Shown one piece after another: positions 29,710-41,492 of a DNA stretch of 64,000 nt; within the stretch, counting starts at the first letter, position 1; each line of letters opens with the position of its first letter. Source of the DNA: Symbiodinium sp. CCMP2592 (Eukaryota; Sar; Dinophyceae; Suessiales; Symbiodiniaceae). The translations under genes and the position numbers were made by a program. Below the pieces are notes generated by a model that did not search any database, was not told the DNA's origin, and was given only the letters and a program-made list of their open reading frames with translations. The DNA lies in NCBI GenBank assembly GCA_905221615.1, contig CAJNDT010001278.1:1-64000 (forward strand). The letters are read 5' to 3'.

Positions 29710-30342
29710 GTGGAGATCATGATTCTGAAAACAGCAGCCGCGAGCCTCTCTGCTATCACCCCCTCTTGGCATCAGACCGGGCAGTCGGTGGTCACCGTGA
29801 AGGGGTTGGGCAGGTCAGGCACTGCGCCTGATCGGCCACAACCATCCACAGCCTACCCCGAACCAGCTCTCGGTGCAAATAAGTTCTGTTTGCGCGGCGC
29901 AACGACTGCGGTAGCGGTTCTCGGGCTCCCACACAAAATCTCTGATGCCTCCACGGCCGCCCGCTTAGCAGCAAGTGGTGTGATGGTCCCGAGTCTGAGG
30001 AGCACACCTAGCTTCCCACAGATGCTGGGATCCGGCCTGGTGGCAGCAGGTGCAGCTCAGCTTTTTCGTTTGTCCTCCCTTACTAGCATCACCACAACAG
30101 CAACAGCGAACCGCGACGACAACAACGACGTCAGCGACAGCGACAGCAGGATAAGTAGCAACAGCAGCAACAGCTATAGCAACTTTCCGCAGTATTCAGA
30201 ACCATCTGAATGCTACCGACCACATCACCCACCACCACCACCACCTCCATCATCGTCATCGTACGATCATCGCCATCGACCATCCCCCAGAATGCCTCAT
30301 CCTCGTCACCACCATCTGGACCTGCGGCTCACCACTTCCTGA
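29710..30342 (+). other. open frame of low-complexity content, coding status doubtful
   Basis: The frame is open for 210 codons. The first half is mixed but the second half encodes Asn/Ser runs and Pro/His/Ser runs from CAA/CAG/ACC-type simple repeats (about 30100-30265). It lies on the strand opposite to the recognisable right-hand genes. I do not call it a gene. Confidence 0.2.
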
Positions 30343-30710
30343 GTCTGGCACACCGCCTGTCCCACCTCCGATCGTTTGCCGCGCTGTTGCCACACCTGGC
30401 ACATCTCTTAGAACGGGCCCGGGGCCCCTCAATGAAACTTTCGGGCAGACTCATGACCCTGAAGCCCCATCCAAATCGAAACCCTACGCCGAAATGCACG
30501 AGCCCCAAGACTCTCGGCTTCAGATAACTTCGGTTATAATCACAGTTACCCTACTTATAACCCCACTCAAAACTACCCCTGAACTCCAGGTCTTCAAATG
30601 CCCCCACAGCTGCTCCACCGTGGCCTCGGAGCCGTTGATCTGCAAGGCTCGGCACGTGAGGCTCGCCGCCCCAGACTTTCCTCCCAGGTCAGGAGGTGTC
30701 GGCTGTTCCA

Positions 30711-30787
30711 TATAGTGGCCTTAATTATTAGAACAAGGTTTTGGGGTATATTACACTACGATAATAACTATGTTTAGGCCCCTATAT
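30711..30787. mobile_element. foldback element family A, copy 1
   Basis: Begins TAGTGGCCTTAATTATTAG and ends TTTAGGCCCCTA, which are inverted repeats of each other, with TA on both outer sides. Interior contains AAGGTTTTGGGGTAT. See the other family A copies. Confidence 0.7.
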
Positions 30788-30999
30788 TAGACTATGGGGT
30801 GTGGGGATGTTTGTTGACGCTTGAGGCTTACTCTCGGATAAGTCCAGATACGGGCTGAAGACGAAGCTGAGAAAACTCACAATACAATCAGACTTGGAGT
30901 ATTCTAGGGTTTCGGAATGGTTGAGTTGAGATTCTCCGTTGTGCTTTTCCCAACCTCCTGCCCTCAAACAAAACAGCGCTCAACGCACCCTGTTCCAAA

Positions 31000-32380
31000 C
31001 GTGCCCCCCAAAACACGAATCTCAAGGCCAGGCCAGGCCAAACAGCTCGAACCATGTGATGCCAGCACATAATCTTACACAGCTTACACAGCTGAGCTAA
31101 TCACCGCAATCACAAGGTCGCATGAGGCGTCAGGGTGGCTGACCGGTTGGAAGTTGATGGCCTCTTGGGTACACAGTACGGGGCCTTGCCCAGCGCATTG
31201 CCAATGCATTTGGATCCAAACGAAGCAGAGAAGCCTCAAACCCCGCAAGCAAGACGAGGCTCAAGATGTTTCACGCCTGAGGCACTAGGCCATACCGTGC
31301 GAAATCGGAGCAGTACCTTCTATACAATGAAGCCTTATATACTATCGGGTCAATAAGAGTTGGGGTAGCTTTTTGCTGTATATCTGTATTCAAGCATAAT
31401 GGGAACTCTAACCATCCAAACCCACAGGCCCTTCCTGGCGAGCTCTGGAAGTGCTCCGGCAAGGCCACCTCACCGAGAGCCTGGCCCATCAGGGTTTCGG
31501 CAGCCACAACTCGGGCGCGGATGTCTCTACAGGCTTCTAGGCTTCCGGGCAAGCCCCAAAGCTCCAGCAAAAAAGCCTGCCTTTTTGATGCTCTCTCCAG
31601 TTTCCACTCACTGGTTCCAGAACAGCAGTTGCCAGGTTTTTTTTGAACGCCTTTTTCCACCTAGCAGTTAAGGTCGGCGAAACCCACGGTTGTGGGAGGC
31701 AGTTGCCAGGGTTTAGGGCTGAGGGTTCTTCTCGACAAAAGTTTTGTGGTCGAAGCTACAGAAAGTCTCAGACAGAAGACAGGAGCAGCCAAAAGCTGCT
31801 TCCCGCTTCCGAGAAAATCTAGGAGCCTGCCTGATCAGAATCGTGCTCCGGGTATATTAGAAGAACTCAAAAAAGGCTATAGGGACTATAAAGGGGATGC
31901 TGCTACTGCCGATTCAGGCCCTCACATTGCTTGTAATTTCGATCTCGTCACAAGAGATTTTTCGACTCGGTGAGCACTCCTGAACTCTACACCCTAGGGA
32001 CCTACCAGTTGGAACATGGTTTCGGGGCATAGTATTAGTATTAGACAGTATTAGTCGAGTCTGGCATAAGAAATGGCATAAGGAAACAGCAGTCTTAACT
32101 GTTCAGGCTTCTACCTTACTTGTCAAGCTCGCTGCGCTCTACTCAACCAAAGCATCGGCAGCATTGGCGAAGCTTGAAATCACGCGACTTGAAAATCTAA
32201 AAGCACATGGTGCTCCGAATGCCCCAAGCTATAAATCCCTGCAAACCCTTTCATCTCGCAAAAAAACCCTCAAAGCCCAAAAAGGTCGATCTCAGCCTCC
32301 TGCAAGCGCTCTTGGGCGACAGACCGCGGCAACTCGGACGGAGCCAGGGGCGCGGTCTCCACCCGGGCCCCACCCTGGCA
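31000..32380. other. no supported gene
   Basis: Short ORFs on both strands (for example 31271-31660 minus, 31692-31973 plus) with no recognised motif. I see no satellite here. Confidence 0.35.
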
Positions 32381-32384
32381 GATC

Positions 32385-32495
32385 TGGGTGGTTGTCAATA
32401 TTAGGGTCCCTTTTTGGGTCCTGATTATAATACGGCACCTACTATTTAGTGCACCCCAAAAGAGACCCTAATCTTGACAACTACCCATCTGTGCT
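32385..32495. mobile_element. foldback element family D
   Basis: Left arm CAGATCTGGGTGGTTGTCAA continues ATTAGGGTCCCTTTTTGGG; the right arm is CCCCAAAAGAGACCCTAAT followed by TTGACAACTACCCATCTGTG. The arms are about 40 bases with few mismatches, the loop about 35 bases. One copy in the window. Confidence 0.7.
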
Positions 32496-33130
32496 TCGGG
32501 GATCATCGTAGTTTGACTCGCTTGGCAGGTAACGCACGTCTGTAGCTTTGTCTTACTATGACAGTAGTTGTAGGGTTACTATCATTTTGTATTCGTAGTC
32601 GTGCAGCTACTGTTTCTTAGTATCATTCTGGCTATAGGAATGGTTCTTGCGAGTTGTTTGTTATCTTGACCGTTGACATGACCACTGCATGCTAGCGTTT
32701 TCAGTTGGAACCTCAAGCTAACTCCGTGCTGCACGGGTCATTGAAGAAAAGGGACCTCTTCAAGGCAGGTAGGCAAACCAGTCGAGCTACGATTTGGGTT
32801 TCGGCACTCGCACTCGGACAGGTTTGGGTTTAGGACCAAAGTTTAAAGTTTAGGGGGTTTTAGGGTTTCGACTCACCGGTCGTCAGCCACGATCCAAACA
32901 TTCCAACCACAGCCAGTTCTCATAAACCCCAAACCCTGAGCCCTTGCACAGCCCACCACAAAACCCCTAAATCCTACACCCGCAAAGCCCTTAAAGGACC
33001 CCTTTTCAGCCCTCCAGATCTGAGCCGGCCGTTCTTGATAGCACAAGCATGTCCTGCCTGGAAACAAAGCACGGCAATGTTCATATCATGTTCATTCTAC
33101 AAGTCGTAGAATAGATTTTACTGAAGTACT

Positions 33131-33152
33131 AACTTATATATATATATATATA
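33131..33152. repeat. (TA)n microsatellite
   Basis: About ten TA units. Confidence 0.9.
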
Positions 33153-33592
33153 TGCACATACAACCACATGCAGACGCCATCATACGTGCAGACACTGCTG
33201 TGGCAGTTTGGTTACACACAACCCTAAACCCTAAATTAGATTCTGCAGGCATGCATCCACTGCCACCCTGTTGCCGCCGGCCTGCTCACTCTGCCCAGTC
33301 AGAGACAAGGCATCAAGATACCTCGGATCGGAGGGATGCTAACTAACACCCGATCGAGCCCCCACGGCCCTGCACATCCTACAAAACATTGTGTTGCAAT
33401 GTATAATACACCTTATTACAATTATCGCATAGTAAACCTTATTATCACTATAGTAAGCCCTAAACCCCCGAAGCCCCACACAGTACTGTGTCACCAACCC
33501 GCCCAAGGTTCCTTCACAGCCATGCACTAGCTTCCGTCCGAGGAGCGAGGTGAGAGATGCAAGCTGCCTCGGGTGTTCACAGGGATGAAAAT

Positions 33593-33690
33593 GGGCTCAT
33601 GTTAACGAATAAGGTTTTGGGGCCCATTCTACTATAAATATAATAAGGAACCCCCAGAATATAGGTAATTGTTGAAGCCCCTGTATTCCC
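33593..33690. mobile_element. foldback element family A, copy 2
   Basis: Core GAATAAGGTTTTGGGGCCCATT, then ATAATAAGGAACCCCCAGAA and AATTGTTGAAGCCCCTGTAT at the right end. The left arm is degraded relative to other copies. Confidence 0.6.
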
Positions 33691-33885
33691 CCAGGAGCCC
33701 GCAAAGTTTACCCCTGAAAGCCCAACACCCAACCTCTTAGCTCTAAGCTGTCCGAGCGTCACCGGATAGCCCGCCGTCTTCACCTGGGCCTGGTCCAGGT
33801 CTAACCTGGCGGCGGGGACATCGAAATAGCATGTTGAATTATAAACCGGTCTGAGGAGTTGTTTAATTGTCTTTGTTAGACAAAT

Positions 33886-34012
33886 TGGGTTATATGGGAG
33901 TTTCCGAAAATAGGGGACCCCAATATTCCTAATCGAGTACCCTAAATAGTAGGATCCTGATTAGAAGGACCCCAAAATAAGGTACCCCTAAATTTCGGAA
34001 ACTCCCATATAA
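33886..34012. mobile_element. foldback element family B, copy 1 (near-perfect arms)
   Basis: Left arm starts ATATGGGAGTTTCCGAAAAT followed by AGGGGACC; right arm is GGTACCCCTAAATTTCGGAA followed by ACTCCCATAT. Arms are about 29 bases. The interior holds TAAATAGTAGGATCCTGAT. A lone right half (ACCCCTAAATTTCGGAAACT) lies at 34053-34075. Confidence 0.85.
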
Positions 34013-34240
34013 TCATTCTTATGGTAGCCCTTATAACCCTTATAGGAACCCTAGGTACCCCTAAATTTCGGAAACTCAGCTTGTCCCTCGCAGACTCGCA
34101 GAAAGAATAGAACCTCGCGAAACAGCTGGTCCCGGTTCCCGAAAAGCTCTATAGGGTTTAAGGCCAAGGGTGGCTGAGGCGATACGGCAATTACTGATGA
34201 GCGATTGGTGCAAGAAAAACGGCAGGCGACATGGACACTT

Positions 34241-37200
34241 TCAGATCTCTTGAAGATTTCGCCACTCTGCTTCCCAGCGCTTCCAGCCCACGGCCGGCAG
34301 CACAGCATCAATGCACACCTGCCACTTTTCAACTGCTGTGAATTGGAGAGTCAGAAGGCGGGTGACATGCGCAAATTCCGACTGTACGTGCACCTGCGCC
34401 GTCTTTGAGTCGCCGTCCTCTTCGATGGACAGTGATTCTTGATCCACCGCGCCGTTCTTGTGAAGAAAGGCCATCACCTGAGGCAAACGCGGCGCATGAG
34501 AACCTCTGTACCAACTGCCGACACGACTTGAAACAACTCACCAACAGAAGGGTGGCGAATGGCGGCGATGGAAGATCACGAAGAGAGAGGGATACAAAAA
34601 CAGGTCACTCGCCTGTGGCATGAGCTGCTGAGGAAACTTCACCGTTCGCCGCTGCTTGTCGAGCTGGGCGCCTATAACCTCAGGCGATCTACCACAAGTA
34701 TGCGATTTCGCATCCCGCAACATGTAAAACAGCATGTGGGGAATCAAGTCAAGCAGACGGCTGCTCGGAACGAGGCTCGTGGACGTGAGTGCAAAACGCC
34801 CATAAGCAATGCAGAGTCTGAACGCACCAGCTAGGCCACACGACGGCGAATATATCGAATATTCCGATGTCCCAGTCAAATCAACGAAACCATTCGACAA
34901 CCGATCCCTTTCGGCCCAAGCAGCAGCATCCAGGACGTGGAGCAGGTCGTCCACCCCGGTGCCGTCCGCCGCGCAGATGGGCACGGCTTCTGGAGGCACA
35001 TAGCTCAGAGAGCTCAGGAGGTCGATCTTGTTCCACACCTTCAATGCACGAGTGTGACCGACTAGGGGATATCGGGAAGTACTTTACGAGTTGAGTATGA
35101 ATGAGACATCAAAGGCGACCTCGGTGAGCGTGAATGATACACGAATGACGCATGAAGGGCAGCACCACAAGCATCAGATAGCTTCAGTATTCGGCCTCGA
35201 GTGCCGGGAATGGCAGCTGTTGGTTCGCTGTCGATGTTGAAAAAGCTAGTGATGTCCACCCGACGGCGCACGTGCCATGTCTACATACACATGATGTGTG
35301 TATATGTATTCATGTTCGCATGCACGAGTGCATGTATGGAAGACTGCATGTATGCATGTACAGTTGTAATTAATCTGTACATATACAATATATATATATA
35401 TATATAAACATGTACATATCATGCTTGAGGCGTGTATACATGGGCGTACATGCGTACGCCATGCATACTTCTGTGTCCATCTCCGTCTGCACACTGCCAG
35501 TGTGCAGGCAAAACGACATACCGATGATGTTGCGCAGTCGCGCCTCGATCACCGAGGACTGCAGCTTGTTCTCAGGCATTCCAGCGCTACGCAGCGTCTT
35601 CAGCACGATGTCCTTCCTTGTCGCCAAGAGTCATGGATGGCTGAGGGCTGGAGGATGTTGTGGGTCTTGAGTTTCGACAGTGTCCCTAGGCAACACGGGG
35701 CAAATACTCCACATCCCAAATCGGGGCCCGGCGACTGCATGGTGCGCTGGGGATGTGCAATGTCCCTGACATGCCTCGGCTTTTACGGCCATTACGATGC
35801 TGCTGTGGACGCTGTGCTTTGTACCATGCGGCAATATGCAGGTCAATGCATTCCGAAACAGATCATAACCACCCAAGATGCAGTAGCACGTCGCAGCTCA
35901 CGATCTCGTCTAGTGTTGACTGGAAAGCCGCAAAGAGATTGTGCGGCAAGTGCTGGATGAAGCCAATGCTGTCAGCAATGATTGCATGCCTCATTTGCAG
36001 ACTTTCGACAGGACCTGGCAACATTGACGGCAAGCAGAAAGTTCACCAATGCATTGAAGCTGCCCGCCGGAAGGCAGCTTGACCCTCCTCATTGTTGTAT
36101 CCAGGGTCTGGAACAGGAGGTCTCTTTCACGTAGGCCTTCCCACAGGAAACGGAAGCTGGCAGGGGAATATACCTCGGCATACCTCACAAATGCCCGCAC
36201 GCAGTTTCCAGAAGCCGTCGGGCAAGTAAAGCTTCAAGTCTAATTAAAAAACTTTAAGTCATAAAGTTTCACCCCCTTTCTCCTTGCCAGAAGTGTTGCA
36301 CTCACCCCCTTAACTTTTGGTCGCGAAGTACGGGAGAGTTCCATACCGCACCGGCGTAAAGTCTATGTACTAGGTTCCTGGGATTGTCCAGGATATTAAT
36401 TATTAACCCGTTGCTGCGGCGGGAACGCACCCTCAAATGTTACTTCCCTCCCGTCCCAGCCCTGCAAATCCGCGGCTGCCCGTAAAATCCCTAAAAAAGG
36501 AGGCTTTCCGGGCCCTGCTGAGCAGAAAGTCCTCAACCTCGGTGTATTTCTAGCATCGGGGCCCTCTTCCGCTCTCAGCCTTTTCCCAAACTGGAAGACC
36601 CTCCATCACTCAGACACTCGTTAAAAGCCTCCAAAGGTCAAGCAGAATCCGAACTCTCGACTCCCACCTGCATCGGTGAGGCGGTTCATCAGAGAGGTCT
36701 TCCCTGCACAGCAAAAGCTTTCAGGCCCAAGCCCAGCCGCCCAGGATCGAAATAGCGGGTGCAAAAACCAAATTCTCTGGGGCTGTTCGGACCCCGACAA
36801 ATCATCTAAAGCTGGGCGCTCCAATGCCTCAGACTGAGCTGTCTTGGGTGTGAATTCATGCTTTGGCTGTTGGTGCTGCTGTGTCGATCACTGTGACGAA
36901 GGAGGTTGACCCGTTCTACGACCACTCCTGCCGACAGAAGGCAGTCCCAGCAATGTATATACGACACAGAACCCTCAACCCAAGGCTGCCGTTTCAGTGC
37001 GCCGGAGGTTTTAGCATAGCCGCGCACCTGCTTGAACCTCCCGGGGCTTCCAGTTCCCCGAAACCATGCTGCAAGATCGAAGCACGAGTCTATCGTAGAG
37101 ATTCCAATGTAATAATCATGAAGGCCTGCGTTCGTGTATCCCACGATGCCGATAGTTGGCACACCCTCGCGGTTTATGCGCTGCAGCTTCCGCGACCTCT

Positions 37201-40200
37201 TCTCCTGAACTGCATGGCAGCAACAGGAAGTCTACGTAAGTTCGGTGTCCCCACTTCCCGTCTACACTGTATGGGCGCAGCCCGAGAAGATCTGATAAAA
37301 AGTCAGAAACCGGCTTCAAATTTCCTGCGAGTCTCCGTCTCCAGAAACTTCTTCATACGCGCTTGCGCGATGCGTAGGAGTGTCCGCTCTGTTTCAAACG
37401 GCGTCGTCTCGTAGTGGTACTGAATCTCCACGTCGCTCTTGAAGCCAGTGACCTGGCGAATCTGGGTCTTTTCCTGCCTCCGCAAGGAAACTCAAACCTA
37501 TACAAGCCCAGGATATCCCAGGTTTCAACCCTCAAGTTTCAATTAGAATAAAAAGCCGTCAACCTACCAAAAAAAAAGGTTGGGCCCCCAAGAACACCTC
37601 TGTCCCAATCCACGCCATCCATCCCGTATCAAACTAGCTCGTCATCTTCGTCATGACGCCATGGGTGTCATTGTTGTCTATTACTACCATTATAAGTACT
37701 ATTACCTCTGCTCTTGGTATAACTTATACCCTAAACCCTATGGCTGTTTGTTGTTAAGCTTCTTACTGTGCTAGCTGGCCTCTCATGACTAGGGAAGGGA
37801 AGGTCAGAACCACAATCAGCACTGCACATCATCCGCGGCATACCACTACTTACGAAGGGAAGGAGGACAGTACGAACCAAAAAGGAAAAGCCTTGGACCC
37901 CAACAGGGTCACGCACACACACGCACACACATACATACATGCGTACGTACGTACATGCATACATGCATGCATACCTGCGTGCCTGCCTGACATGCATGCA
38001 TGCAGACGGGTGTGTATACACATACATATATGTGTATATGTATACATGCACACATATACATATATATGGTTGTGCACTGTGCGTTCTCGCCCCCCCCCCC
38101 CCCAATGGTATCCCCCCCACCTACACGGGCCTGAAGCCTCGAGGCAGGGCTTCCGTGTGAGCAATAAGCAAAATGTTCTAGGCAACACTCAGCAAGATTA
38201 TTGGTGTCCCAAAATATCCAAGAAAGACTATGTCAAATGCCTTAAAAAACGGGTTCCAGGCAATACTTTGTAACATGATTCACGTACCGAGGGGCTCTAA
38301 GCAAGGTTCTAATGTAAAAGTCGTAGTAAAGGGGTTCTAGGCAATACTTCGTCGGATTATTCGTGCAGTTAAGGGCTTCTAGGCAATGCTTCGTCAGATG
38401 ATTCGTGCAGTTAAGGGGTTCTCGGCAATACTTCGATAGAATATTCGTGCAGTTAAGGGGTTCTAGGCAATACTTCGTTAGATTATTCGTGCAGTTAAAG
38501 GGTTCTAGGCAATACTTCGATAGATTCGTCGTGCGATTAAGGGGTTCTAGGCAATACTTGGCTAGATAATTCGTGTTCCAAGGGGTAGTAGTTCACAAGT
38601 TCCAGGCCATACCCAGCCTTCGTCTGAATCATAGTAAAAGTGATCGAAGCAATCCTTACGAAGACTATTCGCCTTCCGAGGGGGTTGTAAGCAACTTGTC
38701 GTATGAATAGTAGTAAAAGGGTTCGGTGCAATACTCGCTAACCTTTCGTATGAGCAGTAGTAACAAGGTTCTTGGTGATGCTTAGTAAGATTATTCGTGT
38801 TGCGAGGGATTTTAAACAAAATTTGGTCAAAGCAATACAGGGTAATACGTGACTATGCCTGTTATGGAGGGCTCTAAACAAGGTTGCGCAAGGGGGGTGC
38901 TAAACAGGTTCTACGCAGTATTTACGATGACTACTGCTTAGAACCTGGGGGGCCCAGAAATTAGTAGCGCTTACATCATCAAATCAGAAAGTGCAAAACC
39001 CTTCTGCTATTAAAAAGCTTTAACAGCATGGCGCTCGCCACTGTTTCTTGCAGGAGCTACGAGTCCACAGCAGGCTGCTTTGCTCTCGCCATGCTCTTGG
39101 GCCTGCATGAAGGGGCCGTTTGCGTCGCCCGCGTCTGCGGAGACAGCTTTCGGGAGCAACTTCAAGTCGCCCTCGTGTCGGAGAAGGATGTCCCCTGTAT
39201 TGATGGCTTGAATTTTCACGATGCCCCCGTTGTTTTCAACTACTGTAAAATCCGGCGCTTTACCCTCGTTACACATGAATTTACCGCCACCGCTCTTGCT
39301 GGTGTACTGCGAATTCTTGGCTAGGACGCGATCGCCTGAGACTGGCACTATGTCCTGTGCTGCTCGTTTGCGCTTGCGGAAAATATCTTTCTTGAGAGCT
39401 GCACGCATGTGTGCATTCTCGACTGCAGCCTGAGTGGGCTGCAGTCGGCGATGGTACTCATCGGCGTGCTTCTGATAGTGGTCAGGGCCCAGATCCTCAT
39501 CCTTGTCCAAGAAATGAAACCATTCCTCATCTGCTATCTCCGTCTCTTTTGAAAGGATCTGTGGGAGGCCCACATTGCGCCAACCGGATTGCGGCTGTCG
39601 CATGACTCGCCACAGGGTCTCTGGTGCAACCCCAAATTTCCTCAAATGCGATTTGTTGTAAGCGAGAACCGCAGCAGGCAGGCGGGCACGGACCCCACCA
39701 TGTGCGAAGTCTAGCACCTTGTTCATACACTCTGTCAAGCCATTGGCTTGAAGGTGGCCAGGCGGGATTGTCCTGGTCCGTAGCCCAATCGCTTGCTCGA
39801 GTGCCTCGATGTCAGCCGTGTTTACTCAAAACACTGTTGTTCACTATAACTAGGCCGAGCGATAGGAATCGTTGCAGCGGGATTCGGTGCGCGCGGAGTG
39901 CAGCGAAAGTTCTGCGGAAGTTGGACCGCATTTTATGGAGGGGGTTGCAGGATGTATGGTTGAGACTCGAACGTTCTCAACTTAGTTGTGGCTTGAAGAA
40001 GTTGAAAGCATATGTGTATTAAAGTTAATTTTGTTGACCCGTGCCCCCGGGTGGTCTCACCACTTCACCCTGCCTGTAGAGGGTAAGAGTCAACAAAAAT
40101 CGCTAGAACCCAGAACCAGGAAACCATACCGCAGCCTACGCCCTAAAGCACCGCAGCCTAGACCCTAAAGTACATGTCACCAAAACCGATTTCGTTCGCC

Positions 40201-41456
40201 CGTGCCCCCGGGTGGTCTCACCATTTCACCCTCCCTGTAGAGGGCACGAGTGAAGATATCTTTACACCCGAGAATAGCTACGGGAATACAGGATGGAGGG
40301 GGTTGCAGGATGTATGGTTGAGACTCGAACGTTCTCAACTTAGTTGTGGCTTAAATTTGAAAGTATATGTGCATTAGGACTTAATTTGTTCACAAGTGCC
40401 CCCACGTGGTCTCACTATTTCACCCGCCCTGTAGAGAGCAAGAGTGAACAAAAATCACTAGAACCCAGCAAAAAACAGGTAGTATCCGACAGCGACCGAA
40501 AGTTCCTACCACCATGTGAGTAGGATACTCAGCGAAGTTCAGGCTCAAATTCCTTCCAGAAGAAAGAAGCGCTTAAACCGCACTGTGCATGCAGTGGAAT
40601 GCGAACGCTCGACCGAAATTCACGCTCTGCAGACACAAACAAAACCAGGTCTCCTGTGAGAGGTTCTGGTCACCCACTGATTGATTCGTCAGCTTAAGAC
40701 TGTCGACTTCACAAGCTTTCGACATGAGGGTTCAGAACACAAGGTTCAGCATGGATTGACTGATAAATGTTCCACAGTTCTACTTCCCCCCTGGCCCGCA
40801 CGCACAGTTGGAAATAGGGCAAACCATCCTGCTGCACAGGGGGGTGGGTGGGGGGGATAGAATGGCCATATATTCAGAAAGACATGGTGTGTGTGTGTGT
40901 ATGGCACAAGGGAAAACCATCTCGTTCCACAGTTCTACTTCCTCCCTGGCCCGCACGCACAGTTGGAAACAGGGCAAACCATCCTGTTCCACGGGGGGGG
41001 GGGGAGGGGGGATAGAATGGCCATACATTCAGAAAGACATGGTGTGTGGGTGTGTGTGTGTGGCAAAAGGGAAAACCATCCCGTTCCACAGTTCTACTTC
41101 CTCCCTGGCTCGCACGCACAGTTGGAAATAGGGCAAACCATCCTGTTCCACAGGGGGGGGGCGGGGAAATAGAAAAGGCAAACCATGCCGTTCCACAGGG
41201 GGGGGGCGGGGAGAGGGGGGGGGGAAATAGCGAAGGCAAACCATGCCGTTCCAAAGGAGGGGGGGCGGAGAGAACACACGTCCATTCCTTGGGCAAACAT
41301 ATACGAGTACATATAACAGGATACCATAGGGGGGAGGGGGCGGCCGCCGGGGTGCAACCATATATACATGCATACATACATACATACATATATGTATATA
41401 TAATTATATATACGTATACATATATACACCTGCAACGCATGCACACACACACACAC

Positions 41457-41492
<36 letters not shown>

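Noticed and set aside
35600..35640. Apparent in-frame TGA before the HflX exon beginning KDIVLKTL
   Set aside because: The stop lies in the intron; using acceptor GGCGACAAG restores HPQRTMQ-KDIVLKTL in frame.
35631..35960. Plus- and minus-strand ORFs across the HflX G3/G4 exons
   Set aside because: They read through introns or the antisense of HflX exons; the spliced minus-strand model explains the region better.
38340..38590. Regularly spaced repeats that could be read as a CRISPR array
   Set aside because: Units are contiguous with no unique spacers, and the genome is eukaryotic.
39950..39980. tRNA gene suggested by GTTCGAGTC on the minus strand
   Set aside because: No acceptor stem, anticodon arm or A box could be folded around it.
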